Assembly: GCF_001427665.1 (NCBI RefSeq)
Contig: NZ_LMHC01000025.1
Span: 1-64,000 of the forward strand
Length of the DNA: 64,000 bases
Direction: 5' to 3'
From: Caulobacter sp. Root655
Lineage (GTDB): Bacteria; Pseudomonadota; Alphaproteobacteria; Caulobacterales; Caulobacteraceae
The translations under genes and the position numbers were made by a program. Shown one piece after another: positions 16,638 to 24,754 of the stretch (position 1 is its first letter; every line of letters starts with the position of its first letter). The notes under the pieces are model-generated. The model made no database searches. It was not told the origin of the DNA and was given only the letters and a program-made list of their open reading frames with translations.

Positions 16638-16924
16638 CTAGGGATCTGAACCCCTAGGACTTAAGAGGCGAATTCACTAGAACCGCATTACGCGGCGATA
16701 GCGAACTCTTCAGCGAAGTTATCGTTCGCATTTAGAAAAATGGCCCGAAACGGTGAGCCACGCCGAGAGAAAGCATACACCTTTACACGTCTGTCGATGC
16801 TGATCGGCCCCATGCAGTCCCGCGATAACTCGGGAGAGATTTGGTGGAGCCGCCGGGAATCGCACCCGGGTCCAGTCCGCTTATTACGTGCGCGTTTATC
16901 CCCATAGTTCGGGCGAACCCGGAC
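16638..16924 (-). ncRNA. ssrA: Circularly permuted two-piece tmRNA
   Basis: The gene order on the minus strand is acceptor piece first and coding piece second, the alphaproteobacterial permuted layout. The acceptor piece ends in encoded CCA (16842-16844) after a T-arm CCGGG-TGCGATT-CCCGG. Its 3' stem CGGCTCC pairs perfectly (one G-U) with GGGGCCG at 16805-16811, which starts the coding piece. The 30 bases between (16812-16841) contain a CCCG/CGGG hairpin and would be removed. A TATATT -10 hexamer (16931-16936) lies just upstream. Outer ends are approximate. tmRNA rescues stalled ribosomes and tags the product for ClpXP. Confidence 0.93.
16688..16729 (-). other. tmRNA proteolysis-tag reading frame
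   Basis: Inside the coding piece, the frame beginning with GCG at 16727-16729 and ending with TAA at 16688-16690 encodes ANDNFAEEFAIAA. With the alanine carried by the tmRNA itself this gives AANDNFAEEFAIAA. The C. crescentus tag as I remember it ends in AVAA, so this is a one-residue variant near the ClpX-recognised end. Confidence 0.93.
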
Positions 16925-16928
16925 AAAC

Positions 16929-17237
16929 TCAATATAGGGGGTGGGACGCGTCGAGGGAAGGCCGACGTTGGCCCCGACTGGGAAAACGACCGGCTTCGCG
17001 CGGACGAGGCGGCGGCTCCAGGCTCAGCCGGCCCTCGGTCATGCGGCCGATCAGCAGGCCGCCGCCGTCCTCGAACAGGCGCACGCTGTCGCCCTCCATC
17101 TCGTAATGGCCGGTGAAGACCACCTCGCCGTCGTGGCGTTCTTCGAAGCGGCCATCCATCTGCAGTTCAAGGGCGACGCCGTCGGCGCTGGCCCACACGC
17201 CGGACACGCGGCGAGCGATCTTGGGGTAGTATTTCAT
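16929..17237 (-). CDS. Atu4866-like small beta-strand protein
   Basis: 102 residues. VSGVWASADGVALELQMDGRFEERHDG, then FTGHYEMEGDSVRLFEDGG, matches the Atu4866-type small beta-barrel domain of unknown function. The ATG at 17237 is preferred because the conserved domain begins just after it. The C-terminal 30 residues or so are basic, look non-homologous, and run into the ssrA promoter region, so the 3' end may have decayed or been extended. The gene is divergent from an AraC-type regulator; in other genomes similar proteins also sit next to AraC_N regulators. Confidence 0.7.
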   Translation of the reverse strand: MKYYPKIARRVSGVWASADGVALELQMDGRFEERHDGEVVFTGHYEMEGDSVRLFEDGGGLLIGRMTEGRLSLEPPPRPREAGRFPSRGQRRPSLDASHPLY

Positions 17238-17440
17238 GGGAACCTCGGGGGCGGGCGGCCTCGTCACGACCAGACAGGAGCTGTGACGAAGCAGACCTCG
17301 CCAATGTGACGCGTCCGAGCCCCTGGGTGATAGACCGATGCTCCGACTTGATTGCACGATCCTGCACATCAGGTCCGGAGGGCGTGACGGCTCCCTCCGG
17401 CTTGGCTAGGAGAATGTCCGTTGCCGAAAGGAATTTGGTC

Positions 17441-18352
17441 ATGGTCGAGCAAGGCGAACTCGCGGCGCTGATTGAACGATACGCGCCCACCGACGGCACG
17501 CACGAAATCTGCGGCGAACGGGTGGCGGTGGTGCGCTCCAGCCAGCCCAGCGAGCCGCACCACGGCGTGTTCGGCGCCGCCGTCTGCGTGGTGGCCCAGG
17601 GCCGCAAGCAGGTGATCAGCGGCGGGACCACCCTGGTCTACGACGCCATGCGCTACCTGGTGGCCTCGGTGGACCTGCCGGTGATCGGCCAGGTGGTCGA
17701 GGCCTCGCCGGAGACGCCGTACCTGTGCTTCCGCCTGGCGCTGGATCCGGAGGTGATCGGCGACCTGCTGCTGCAGACCGGCGGCGAGCCGGCTTTGGCC
17801 CAGGACGCCGGCCCGCTGGTCGGGGCCATGGCGATCAGCGAGGTCAATCCGCCGCTACTGGACGCGGTGATGCGGATGGTGCGGCTGATGGAGACGCCCC
17901 GCGACGCCGCCGTCCTGGCCCCGCTGATCGAGCGCGAGATCCTCTACCGCATGCTGCTGGGCGACCAGGGGCCGCGCCTGGCCCAGATCGCCCGGGCCGA
18001 CGGCCGCATGCGCCAGGTTCGGCGGGCCATCGGCTGGATCAAGCAGAACTTCGACCAGCATTTCAGCATCGACGACCTGGCGGCCGAGGCGCGGATGAGC
18101 CCATCCGCCTTGCATCGCCATTTCAAGGCGGTCACGGCGCTCAGCCCCCTGCAATATCAGAAGCAGATCCGCCTGCAGGAGGCGCGCAAGCTGATCCTGG
18201 CCCAGCGGCTGGACGCCGGTTCGGCCGGCCACGCGGTGGGTTATGACAGCGCCTCGCAGTTCAGCCGCGAGTACGCCCGACTGTTCGGCGCGCCGCCACT
18301 GCGCGACGTGGCCCGCCTGCGGGCCCGGCCGGACATGCTGCTCGACACCTGA
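17441..18352 (+). CDS. AraC-family transcriptional regulator with AraC_N domain
   Basis: 303 residues. Residues about 20-175 form the AraC_N-type domain (VAVVRSSQPSEPHHGVFGAAVCVVAQGRKQV, and the DLPVIGQVVEASPETPYLCFRLALD segment). The C-terminal two helix-turn-helices include FSIDDLAAEARMSPSALHRHFKAVTALSPLQYQK and AGHAVGYDSASQFSREYARLFG. The start at 17441 has AAGGA eight bases upstream; an ATG at 17414 is the alternative. It probably controls the divergent Atu4866-like gene (inference from layout). Confidence 0.9.
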   Translation: MVEQGELAALIERYAPTDGTHEICGERVAVVRSSQPSEPHHGVFGAAVCVVAQGRKQVISGGTTLVYDAMRYLVASVDLPVIGQVVEASPETPYLCFRLALDPEVIGDLLLQTGGEPALAQDAGPLVGAMAISEVNPPLLDAVMRMVRLMETPRDAAVLAPLIEREILYRMLLGDQGPRLAQIARADGRMRQVRRAIGWIKQNFDQHFSIDDLAAEARMSPSALHRHFKAVTALSPLQYQKQIRLQEARKLILAQRLDAGSAGHAVGYDSASQFSREYARLFGAPPLRDVARLRARPDMLLDT

Positions 18353-18491
18353 AGCGTTCCAACCGTCGGGTGTTCCGGGCGCATGAGCAACGCCTGGATG
18401 TTTTCCCCTATTCCTAGACTCGCCAAACAGAGACAAGCTCCCCGGGGCTTGTCTCCAAGGTGGAGGCGAGAATCGGAGAGGGAAGCGGCCA

Positions 18492-19154
18492 ATGTCAAAA
18501 ATCATTGCCGAGTTCATCGGCACGTTCGCCTTGGTCTTGTTTGGCTGTGGCGCGGCAGTTCTTGGGGGCGAGCACGTCGGACAACTGGGCATCGCCTTGG
18601 CGTTCGGCTTCGCGATCATCGCCATGGCTTACGGCATCGGTCCGGTGTCGGGGTGTCACGTCAATCCGGCGGTCAGTCTGGCCGCCTTCGTCGCCGGACG
18701 GATGAGCATCAAGGAGATGCTGCTTTACTGGGTCGCCCAGTTCGCCGGCGCGGCGGCGGGGGCGGCGGTGCTGCTGTGCATCGCTGGTTCGACCGCCCAT
18801 GGCCTGGGCCAGAACGGCTGGGGACCGGGCTACGGCGGCGGCTTCCCCATCCATGCGGCCTTCGTCTTCGAGGTGGTGATGACCGCCCTGTTCGTCATCG
18901 TCATCCTGGGCTCAACCGGGACCGACGCCGCGCCGGGCTTCGCCGGGCTGGGCATCGGCATCGCCCTGGCGGTGATCCACATCGTCGGCATCCAGGTGAC
19001 CGGCGTCTCGGTCAATCCGGCCCGCAGCTTCGGCCCGGCGATCTTCGTCGGCGGCCAGGCCCTGGCCCAGCTGTGGCTGTTCTTCGTCGCTCCGGCGATC
19101 GGCGCTGTGCTGGGCGCGCTGCTCTACCGCTTCAATTTGTTGAAGGTGGGCTGA
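18492..19154 (+). CDS. aqpZ: Aquaporin Z
   Basis: 220 residues with six membrane segments and both NPA boxes: GCHVNPAVS (N58) and SVNPARSFGPA (N175). Arg178 and His163, 15 residues apart as in E. coli AqpZ, form part of the narrow selectivity filter typical of water-specific channels. It would carry rapid osmotic water flux across the inner membrane. The 3' end overlaps the convergent gene by 23 bases. Confidence 0.95.
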   Translation: MSKIIAEFIGTFALVLFGCGAAVLGGEHVGQLGIALAFGFAIIAMAYGIGPVSGCHVNPAVSLAAFVAGRMSIKEMLLYWVAQFAGAAAGAAVLLCIAGSTAHGLGQNGWGPGYGGGFPIHAAFVFEVVMTALFVIVILGSTGTDAAPGFAGLGIGIALAVIHIVGIQVTGVSVNPARSFGPAIFVGGQALAQLWLFFVAPAIGAVLGALLYRFNLLKVG

Positions 19155-20037
19155 CCGGCGGGAGGGCGTTCGCGGGCCCCGAGGGTTCGCGAACGCCCTC
19201 TTCTCGCGGCGCCTCGTCGTCGGCGGGGAGCGGCACGGCCGACGGTTGCGGCCGGTTGCTCTGGCCGGCCTTCAGCCGTCCGCCGGAAGCGATCAGCGAG
19301 TCATAGGCCCGCTGCTGGCGCGAGAAGTCGCCGCCGTGGGCGAACACCGCGTCGAACCGGGCGTCGCGTCCCGAAGCCGCCGCCAGGGCCGCCGCCAGGG
19401 CCGGGGCGATCGAGCCGACCTCGGCGTCGTCGCAGGCTCGGCGCAGGTGACGAGCCTGGCCGGGGACCAGCAGGGTGACGTCCCACGAGACGCCGTCCAG
19501 GCACACCGGCTCCACGGCCCCGCCGCCATAGTCGACGATCACCAAGCGGGGCTGGCTCCACAGCGCGTGGCCCGCCAGGGCCTTCAGCGGCGCGACCTGC
19601 TCGGGCGCCAGCTCGGCGTCGATGTCCACCCGGCGGGTGATCTCCGGCGTGCAGCAGCCCAGGCCGGCCCGGGCCTGGACGAAGGCGCGTCCGTCGCGGC
19701 GCACGGTGACCCGCACCACGGCCTGGCGCACGCCGAGCGACGGCCGGGCCCAGACTTCCAGCACCATTTCGCCGCGCTTGATCAGCTGGCTTTGCAAGGG
19801 CTGCAGGCCCCACAGGCGGTAGAGCAGGGGATCGACGCCGTTGTCGATCGGCACGAGCGTCTCGCCGGGGCGCAGGCGGCGGCCCTGGAACGGGTCCTGC
19901 TCGGGCGGCGGCTTGGGGATTTCCGGCGCCCACCAGACGGCGGGGTCGGGCGGCGCGGACACGACCGGAGGCGCGGGTTGCTGGCCGGCGAGGGCGAACC
20001 CCGCGAGCAGGCCGGCCAAAAGCATCGCGCCCGTCAT
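19132..20037 (-). CDS. Hypothetical secreted protein downstream of ilvN
   Basis: 301 residues. A short signal peptide (TGAMLLAGLLAGFALAG) precedes a Pro-rich segment and a globular domain with a paired cysteine motif GLGCCTPE and further single cysteines (VCLDG, RRACDD). I recognise no family. The ATG at 20037 has AAGGA eight bases upstream; the overlapping GTG at 20040 is the alternative. The start lies immediately after the ilvN stop, so it may be co-transcribed with the branched-chain amino acid genes. Confidence 0.75.
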   Translation of the reverse strand: MTGAMLLAGLLAGFALAGQQPAPPVVSAPPDPAVWWAPEIPKPPPEQDPFQGRRLRPGETLVPIDNGVDPLLYRLWGLQPLQSQLIKRGEMVLEVWARPSLGVRQAVVRVTVRRDGRAFVQARAGLGCCTPEITRRVDIDAELAPEQVAPLKALAGHALWSQPRLVIVDYGGGAVEPVCLDGVSWDVTLLVPGQARHLRRACDDAEVGSIAPALAAALAAASGRDARFDAVFAHGGDFSRQQRAYDSLIASGGRLKAGQSNRPQPSAVPLPADDEAPREEGVREPSGPANALPPVSPPSTN

Positions 20038-20039
20038 CA

Positions 20040-20600
20040 CTACATTCCTTCAACGCCCCGCTCGATGGAAAGCACGCCGGTGCGCGACAGTTCCACCAGG
20101 CCCAGCGGCCGCATCAGGTCGAGGAACTTGTCGATCTTCGACGGCGCGCCCGAAATCTCGAACACGAAGCTCTCCAGGGTGGTGTCCACCGGCTTGGCGC
20201 GGAAGATCTCGGCGATGCGCAGGGCCTCGACGCGATCGACGCCGGAGCCGCGCACCTTGACCAGGGCCAGCTCGCGCTCGACGCCGTTGGGGTCGCGGGT
20301 CACGTCGTGGACCCGGCGGACGTTGACCACCTTGTCGAGCTGGGCTTCGATCTGGTCGAGCACGTGGCGGGTGCCGCGGGTGACCACGGTGATGCGGCTG
20401 GTGTGGGCCTTGTGGTCGGTCTCGGCGACCGTCAGGCTTTCGATGTTGTAGCCGCGCGCGGCGAACAGCCCGACCACCCGGTGGAGCACGCCCGGCTCGT
20501 TGTCGACCAGCAGGGCGAAGGTCGCGGTCTGCTCGACCTCGGACGCGGTGGGCATGTCGTAGGCTGATCCTGGGGTGGTTGTGGGTTGGAGGTCGGTCAT
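20040..20600 (-). CDS. ilvN: Acetolactate synthase small (regulatory) subunit
   Basis: 186 residues. The N-terminal ACT domain (ATFALLVDNEPGVLHRVVGLFAARGYNIESLTVA) senses valine and activates the catalytic subunit; the C-terminal half continues with ELALVKVR, FEISGAPSKIDKFLDLMRPLG and the TGVLSIERG end. It partners with the ilvB product in valine/isoleucine/leucine biosynthesis. Here its start codon overlaps the stop of a GIY-YIG nuclease gene (ATGA), not ilvB, because a repeat and that nuclease are inserted between the two subunit genes. Confidence 0.95.
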   Translation of the reverse strand: MTDLQPTTTPGSAYDMPTASEVEQTATFALLVDNEPGVLHRVVGLFAARGYNIESLTVAETDHKAHTSRITVVTRGTRHVLDQIEAQLDKVVNVRRVHDVTRDPNGVERELALVKVRGSGVDRVEALRIAEIFRAKPVDTTLESFVFEISGAPSKIDKFLDLMRPLGLVELSRTGVLSIERGVEGM

Positions 20601-20938
20601 CTAGGCGCTCTAACAGTCTGCTCTTGTTGTTTTGGCTTACCGCCACGGCGACGTGACAGAGACGGTAGCGCATCCCAATCGCCCCGTATCATCGCTTCTT
20701 TCTTGGCGCGGGACCAACCCTTGATGCGTCGCTCGGTGTCGATGGCGTCGATGATGTACTGGAAGGGTTCACACCACACGAGGGTCACTGGAAGGCGGGC
20801 TGCAGTGTACTCACCGCCGCGCCCCTCTTGATGCTGCGCGACCCGCACTTGCACGTCCGGTCCCCGGTGAGAGCCAACATAGTAAGAACCATCGCGGCAC
20901 TGGAGCATGTAAACCCACGCGCCGTGGAGATCGTACAT
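20597..20938 (-). CDS. Stand-alone GIY-YIG nuclease-domain protein next to repeat A3
   Basis: 113 residues: a minimal GIY-YIG domain (WVYMLQCRDGSYYVGS in place of the GIY and YIG strands) with the downstream RV..H..G.GGEYTAARLPVTLVW segment and the Glu-containing helix DTERRIKGWSRAKKEAMI. The family (UrvC-like, YhbQ/UPF0213 relatives) cleaves DNA, but most short bacterial members are uncharacterised. Its ATG lies only 8 bases from the terminal arm of repeat A3, and its stop overlaps the ilvN start. The C-terminus is basic (SRRRGGKPKQQEQ). Confidence 0.88.
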   Translation of the reverse strand: MYDLHGAWVYMLQCRDGSYYVGSHRGPDVQVRVAQHQEGRGGEYTAARLPVTLVWCEPFQYIIDAIDTERRIKGWSRAKKEAMIRGDWDALPSLSRRRGGKPKQQEQTVRAPR

Positions 20939-20946
20939 CGGCTCTG

Positions 20947-21081
20947 CGTCCTTCGAGGCGAACCTTTCAGGTTCGCACCTCAGGATGAGGAAGTTGGTGC
21001 GGGGCGGGGAAGCAGAAAAACCGAGGCTTTACTGACTTCCTCATCCTGAGGCGCCCTCCGCAGGAGGGCCTCGAAGGACGC
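20947..21081. repeat. Palindromic repeat, family A (copy A3), inside the ilvB-ilvN interval
   Basis: Outer arms GCGTCCTTCGAGG / CCTCGAAGGACGC and inner arms CTCAGGATGAGG / CCTCATCCTGAGG as in other A copies, but with a longer central loop (about 45 bases). It separates ilvB from the GIY-YIG gene and ilvN, so it must be transcribed as part of the operon or break it. Confidence 0.92.
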
Positions 21082-21088
21082 ACGGCGC

Positions 21089-22894
21089 CTAAACCAGCCC
21101 CGCCCCCGCCGCCCCGATCACGTTCCCGATGTCCTCGACGTCGCCCATGATCATCTCGTTGTGGGCCTTGCCCGAGGGGATCATCGGCAGGCAGTTCTCG
21201 TGCTTCTCGACGCGGCAGTCGAAGACCACGACCTTGTCGCTGTTGATCATTTCCAGGATCTTGCCGTCCAGCTCGGCCGGGTCCGAGCAGCGGATGCCGA
21301 CGGCGCCATAGGCCTCGGCCAGCTTCACGAAATCGGGCAGGCTGTCGGAATAGGAGTGGCTGTAGCGCTCGCCGTGCAGCAGTTGCTGCCATTGGCGGAC
21401 CATGCCCATCCATTCGTTGTTGAGGATGAAGATCTTGACCGGCAGGTCGAACTGCACCGCCGTCGACAGCTCCTGGATGCACATCTGGATCGAGGCCTCG
21501 CCGGCGATGTCGATGACCAGGCTGCCCGGATGGGCCAACTGTACGCCGATTGCGGCGGGCAGGCCGTAGCCCATGGTGCCCAGGCCGCCGGAGGTCATCC
21601 AGTGGTTGGGCTCCTCGAAGCGGAAGAACTGCGCGGCCCACATCTGGTGCTGGCCGACTTCCGTCGTGATGTAGACGTCCTTGTCCTGGGTCAGGGCGTA
21701 CAGCCGCTCGATGGCGTACTGCGGCTTGATGACCGTCTCCGAGCGCCGGTAGTTCAGGCACTGGCGGGCGCGCCAGGTGTCGATCTGGGCCCACCAGTCG
21801 GTCAGGGCGGCCTTGTTGGCCTGGTGGCCGGCCGCCTTCCAGGCCGCGATCAGGTCTTCAAGAACGCTGGCGGCGTCGCCGATGATCGGCAGGTCGACGC
21901 GGACGTTCTTGTTGATCGACGAGGCGTCGATATCGATGTGGATCTTCTTGCTGCCCGGCGAGAAGGCGTCCAGCCGACCGGTGACCCGGTCGTCGAAGCG
22001 GGCCCCGACGCAGATCATCACGTCGCAGTCGTGCATGGCGTTGTTGGCCTCGAAGGTGCCGTGCATGCCCAGCATGCCCAGCCAGGCCGGATCGGCGGCC
22101 GGGAAGGCGCCCAGGCCCATCAGGGTCGAGGTGACCGGCGCGCCGGTCAGGGCCTGGAACTCGCGCAGCAACTGGCTGGCCTTGGGGCCGGCGTTGATGA
22201 CGCCGCCGCCGGTGTAGAAGATCGGCCGGCGGGCCCGGGCGATCAGGGCCGCGGCCTCGGCGACGCGGCTCGCCTCGCCCTTGGTCTTGGGATTGTAGGC
22301 GTGGGTCGAGCGGACCTCGCCTGGGCCGTAATATTCGCCCTTGGCGAACTGGACGTCCTTGGGGATGTCGATCAGCACCGGTCCCGGGCGACCGGTCGTG
22401 GCGATCTTGAAGGCCTCGTGGATGATCTGCGGCAAGTCGCGGACGTCTTTGACCAGGTAGTTGTGCTTGGTGCACGAGCGGGTCATGCCGACGGTGTCGG
22501 CTTCCTGGAAGGCGTCGGTGCCGATCAGGTGGGTGGGGACCTGGCCGGTGATGACCACCATCGGGATGGAGTCCATCAGGGCGTCCATGATGCCGGTGAT
22601 GGCGTTGGTCGCGCCCGGGCCGGAGGTGACCAGGACGACGCCCGGCTTGCCCGAGCTGCGGGCATAGCCCTCGGCCGCGTGGGTCGCGCCCTGTTCGTGG
22701 CGGACCAGGATGTGCTGCAGGCGCGGCTCGTGGAACAGCGCGTCATAGATCGGCAGGACCGCGCCGCCCGGATAGCCGAACAGCACCTCGACGCCCTGGT
22801 CCACGAGGCCGCGGACCACGATCTCGGCGCCGGTCATGCTGCGGGAGGCGGTGTCGGCGGGGGCCGAGCTCTCGATGGTCTGGTGGGCGGTCAT
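21089..22894 (-). CDS. ilvB: Acetolactate synthase large (catalytic) subunit
   Basis: 601 residues. Thiamin-diphosphate enzyme condensing pyruvate with pyruvate or 2-oxobutyrate, the first common step of branched-chain amino acid synthesis. The catalytic Glu67 is in VRHEQGATHAAEGYAR. The cofactor-binding segment reads GEASIQM...ILNN, where the general family consensus is GDG; a Glu in this position is, I believe, common in alphaproteobacterial enzymes. The FAD and quinone-binding middle domain is intact. Upstream is a leader peptide and attenuator; downstream, ilvN is displaced by about 490 bases. Confidence 0.96.
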   Translation of the reverse strand: MTAHQTIESSAPADTASRSMTGAEIVVRGLVDQGVEVLFGYPGGAVLPIYDALFHEPRLQHILVRHEQGATHAAEGYARSSGKPGVVLVTSGPGATNAITGIMDALMDSIPMVVITGQVPTHLIGTDAFQEADTVGMTRSCTKHNYLVKDVRDLPQIIHEAFKIATTGRPGPVLIDIPKDVQFAKGEYYGPGEVRSTHAYNPKTKGEASRVAEAAALIARARRPIFYTGGGVINAGPKASQLLREFQALTGAPVTSTLMGLGAFPAADPAWLGMLGMHGTFEANNAMHDCDVMICVGARFDDRVTGRLDAFSPGSKKIHIDIDASSINKNVRVDLPIIGDAASVLEDLIAAWKAAGHQANKAALTDWWAQIDTWRARQCLNYRRSETVIKPQYAIERLYALTQDKDVYITTEVGQHQMWAAQFFRFEEPNHWMTSGGLGTMGYGLPAAIGVQLAHPGSLVIDIAGEASIQMCIQELSTAVQFDLPVKIFILNNEWMGMVRQWQQLLHGERYSHSYSDSLPDFVKLAEAYGAVGIRCSDPAELDGKILEMINSDKVVVFDCRVEKHENCLPMIPSGKAHNEMIMGDVEDIGNVIGAAGAGLV

Positions 22895-22928
22895 GGCGGG
22901 GGTCCCGGATGGACTGTGAGTAGGGCTG

Positions 22929-22956
22929 AAAAGAAAAAAGGTCCCGAAGGACCTTT
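22929..22956 (-). terminator. ilvB attenuator (intrinsic terminator hairpin)
   Basis: On the minus strand AAAGGTCC-TTCG-GGACCTTT forms an 8 bp stem with a TTCG tetraloop, followed directly by TTTCTTTTC. It lies about 40 bases before the ilvB start, so it must terminate inside the leader unless an alternative structure forms. The 5' arm AAGGTC is complementary to GACCTT at 22988-22993, which gives a competing antiterminator. Confidence 0.9.
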
Positions 22957-22978
22957 GTACGCGCGACCGATCTATCAG

Positions 22979-22996
22979 CGTGACTTCAAGGTCACG
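22979..22996 (-). promoter_or_regulatory. Leader hairpin competing with the ilvB antiterminator
   Basis: CGTGAC-CTTGAA-GTCACG (6 bp stem, 6 base loop) begins inside the last codons of the leader peptide; the leader stop codon (22992-22994) lies in its 5' arm. It contains the GACCTT that could instead pair with the terminator's 5' arm. Pause hairpin, antiterminator and terminator are therefore mutually exclusive, the standard attenuation layout. Confidence 0.75.
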
Positions 22997-23039
22997 CCGT
23001 GAACGGCCGCTCCATAAGTACGATCATGGTGTTGCGCAC
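22992..23039 (-). CDS. ilv leader peptide (MRNTMIVLMERPFTA)
   Basis: 15 codons from GTG (23037-23039) to TGA (22992-22994), with consecutive Ile-Val-Leu codons (ATC GTA CTT), exactly the amino acids made by the pathway. GGAG lies ten bases before the GTG; a shorter 11-residue version would start at the in-frame ATG at 23027. Ribosome stalling at these codons when charged branched-chain tRNAs are scarce should favour read-through into ilvB. C. crescentus ilvBN is known to be controlled by attenuation. Confidence 0.88.
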   Translation of the reverse strand: MRNTMIVLMERPFTA

Positions 23040-23159
23040 GAGTCTGTTACTCCAAATGGATGATCGGGGAATGCCATGCTCGCGAGAGGGCGTCAAGGCG
23101 CGCTTTGACGCAAGAAACGACCCGTGGCGGCGGCGCCACGCCGTCGCCCGCGGCCAATT

Positions 23160-23642
23160 TCAGCCCAAGGTCTTCAGCAGCAGGGCAAGGGTTTGCTCGG
23201 CGAAGCTGCGCATGTTGGCCGCGCGGTCGTCGATCCCGGTCTCGACGGTAAGACTAACCTCCTGCTCGGCGCCGACCACGGCCATGCAGCTGTGGCCGGC
23301 CGCGTCGCCGTAGCGGTTGCCGTCCGGCCCGGCCGCGCCGGTTTCCGACAGGCCCCAGGTCGCCTTGAGGTTCTTGCCGACCACCCGGGCCAGCAGCACG
23401 GCGTAGGGCTCGCTGGCCGAGCGCAGCCCGTCCATGGCCTTTTGCGGGATGTCCAGCAGGGTCAGCCGGGCCCGGGCCGTGTAGACCACCGCGCCGCCGG
23501 CGTAGAACTTCGAGGCCCCCGGCACGGCCAGCAAGGCCGACGAGATCAGCCCGCCGGCCGAGGATTCGGCCACGGCGACGGTCTCGCCGCGTTCGGTCAG
23601 GCGGGTGGCGACGGCGGCGGCGAGGCGGTCGAGTTCGGTCAT
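23160..23642 (-). CDS. CinA C-terminal-domain nicotinamide mononucleotide deamidase
   Basis: 160 residues, a stand-alone CinA-C (PncC-type) domain: VAVAESSAGGLISSALLAVPGASKFYAGGAVVYTARAR with the catalytic Ser of the ESSAGG element, and the ETGAAGPDGNRYGDAAGH loop. It recycles NMN to NaMN for NAD synthesis. The Met at 23642 is chosen because the conserved domain starts there. It lies upstream of the ilv leader on the same strand, about 120 bases away, and is probably separate. Confidence 0.9.
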   Translation of the reverse strand: MTELDRLAAAVATRLTERGETVAVAESSAGGLISSALLAVPGASKFYAGGAVVYTARARLTLLDIPQKAMDGLRSASEPYAVLLARVVGKNLKATWGLSETGAAGPDGNRYGDAAGHSCMAVVGAEQEVSLTVETGIDDRAANMRSFAEQTLALLLKTLG

Positions 23643-23692
23643 GGGGAGGGTCCGTGAGTCGGTTGGGCGAGCATCATGTTCGCACATATTTC

Positions 23693-23819
23693 CCGCTCTT
23701 CCCGGCGAAGGCCGGGATCCAGATGGGATGGCTTTAAGGCTGACGCCACGAGCGCCGAGCCCATCCAACCATCCCCAGCGCTATGGGATCTGGGTCCCGG
23801 CCTTCGCCGGGAAGAGCGG
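23693..23819. repeat. Palindromic intergenic repeat, family D (copy D1)
   Basis: Arms CCGCTCTTCCCGGCGAAGGC and its inverted copy GCCTTCGCCGGGAAGAGCGG enclose a less symmetric centre. Copies with related arms (CATCCCGG/CCGGGATG) are at 43929 and 56495. It lies between miaA and the CinA-C gene. Confidence 0.85.
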
Positions 23820-23833
23820 TTTAAGGGAAGGGG

Positions 23834-24754
23834 TTAGGGAAGCAAACTTCCAAGCTGCTCCACCTGCCCCTCGTGATCCAGCATCGTGATCCTCTCCCAA
23901 TCCGGCGTCTGATTCCGGAACCACGTCATCTGCCGCTTCGCATACCGCCGCGTCTCTTGCCGGGCGGCGTCAAGGGCCGTCTCCAGATCGGTCTCCCCCC
24001 GCAAATGCGCGGCCAGTTCACGATAGCCCAGGGCCTTGAGGGCGGGGAGCGAGGCAGGCAGGCCGCGGGTCTCCATCGCCGCCACCTCGTCCAGCGCGCC
24101 GTTCTCGACCATCATCGACAGCCGGGCGTCGCAGCGGGCGTAGAGTTCGGCGCGCGGCGGGTCCAGCACCACGCCGCGCCAGCTTCCCGGCGCCAGGGTG
24201 GGGCGGGTGTCGGTCTGCCAGGCGGTCAGCGACTTGCCGGTGGCCATGGCCACGGCGTGGGCGCGGATCAGCCGCTGGCGGTCGCCGATCTCGATGCGCG
24301 CCGCGGCGGCGGGGTCGAGCGCGGCCAGCACGTCGCGGAATTCCGGTTCGCCCTGGGCGGCGTAGAGCAGGCTGGAAATCTCGCGCTGGGTCTCCGGCAC
24401 CTGCGGGATGTCGGCCAGGCCGTCGGTCAGGGCGCGGAAATAGAGCCCGGTGCCGCCGACCACGATGGTAGGGCGACCCCGCGCGGCGATGTCGGCCAGG
24501 GCGGCGGCGGCGGCCTCCAGCCAGCGGCCGACCGACCAGCCGTCGGCGGCGTCGACCAGGTCGAACAGATGGTGCGGAGCCTGGGCCAGCTCCTCGGGCG
24601 ACGGGCCGGCCGTCAGCACCCGCAGGCCCGCATAGAGCTGCATCGAATCGGCGTTGACCAACTCGCCGCCGGTCTCGCGCGCCAGCTTCAGCGCCAGGGC
24701 GGACTTGCCGCTGGCCGTGGGTCCGGCGATAAGGACGATCTGTGCGTCGGACAA
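23834..24754 (-). CDS. miaA: tRNA dimethylallyltransferase
   Basis: 306 residues. It transfers a dimethylallyl group to A37 of tRNAs reading UNN codons. P-loop GPTASGKSA near the start, the NADSMQLY motif that binds the target adenosine, [12 protein letters not shown], and the C-terminal [14 protein letters not shown] are all present. The start is set at the TTG at 24754, which begins the domain a few residues before the P-loop; the long upstream open frame is antisense to two other genes. It is divergent from the small secreted protein gene. Confidence 0.94.
   Translation of the reverse strand: MSDAQIVLIAGPTASGKSALALKLARETGGELVNADSMQLYAGLRVLTAGPSPEELAQAPHHLFDLVDAADGWSVGRWLEAAAAALADIAARGRPTIVVGGTGLYFRALTDGLADIPQVPETQREISSLLYAAQGEPEFRDVLAALDPAAAARIEIGDRQRLIRAHAVAMATGKSLTAWQTDTRPTLAPGSWRGVVLDPPRAELYARCDARLSMMVENGALDEVAAMETRGLPASLPALKALGYRELAAHLRGETDLETALDAARQETRRYAKRQMTWFRNQTPDWERITMLDHEGQVEQLGSLLP

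Noticed and set aside
16842-16924. Ordinary tRNA gene
   Set aside because: T-arm and CCA end are present but no anticodon arm; the partner 5' acceptor strand lies downstream, showing this is the acceptor piece of a permuted tmRNA.
21089-22894. Loss of function in ilvB because the GDG cofactor motif reads GEA
   Set aside because: All other active-site features are intact, and I believe a Glu here is common in alphaproteobacterial acetolactate synthases, so it is not evidence of inactivation.
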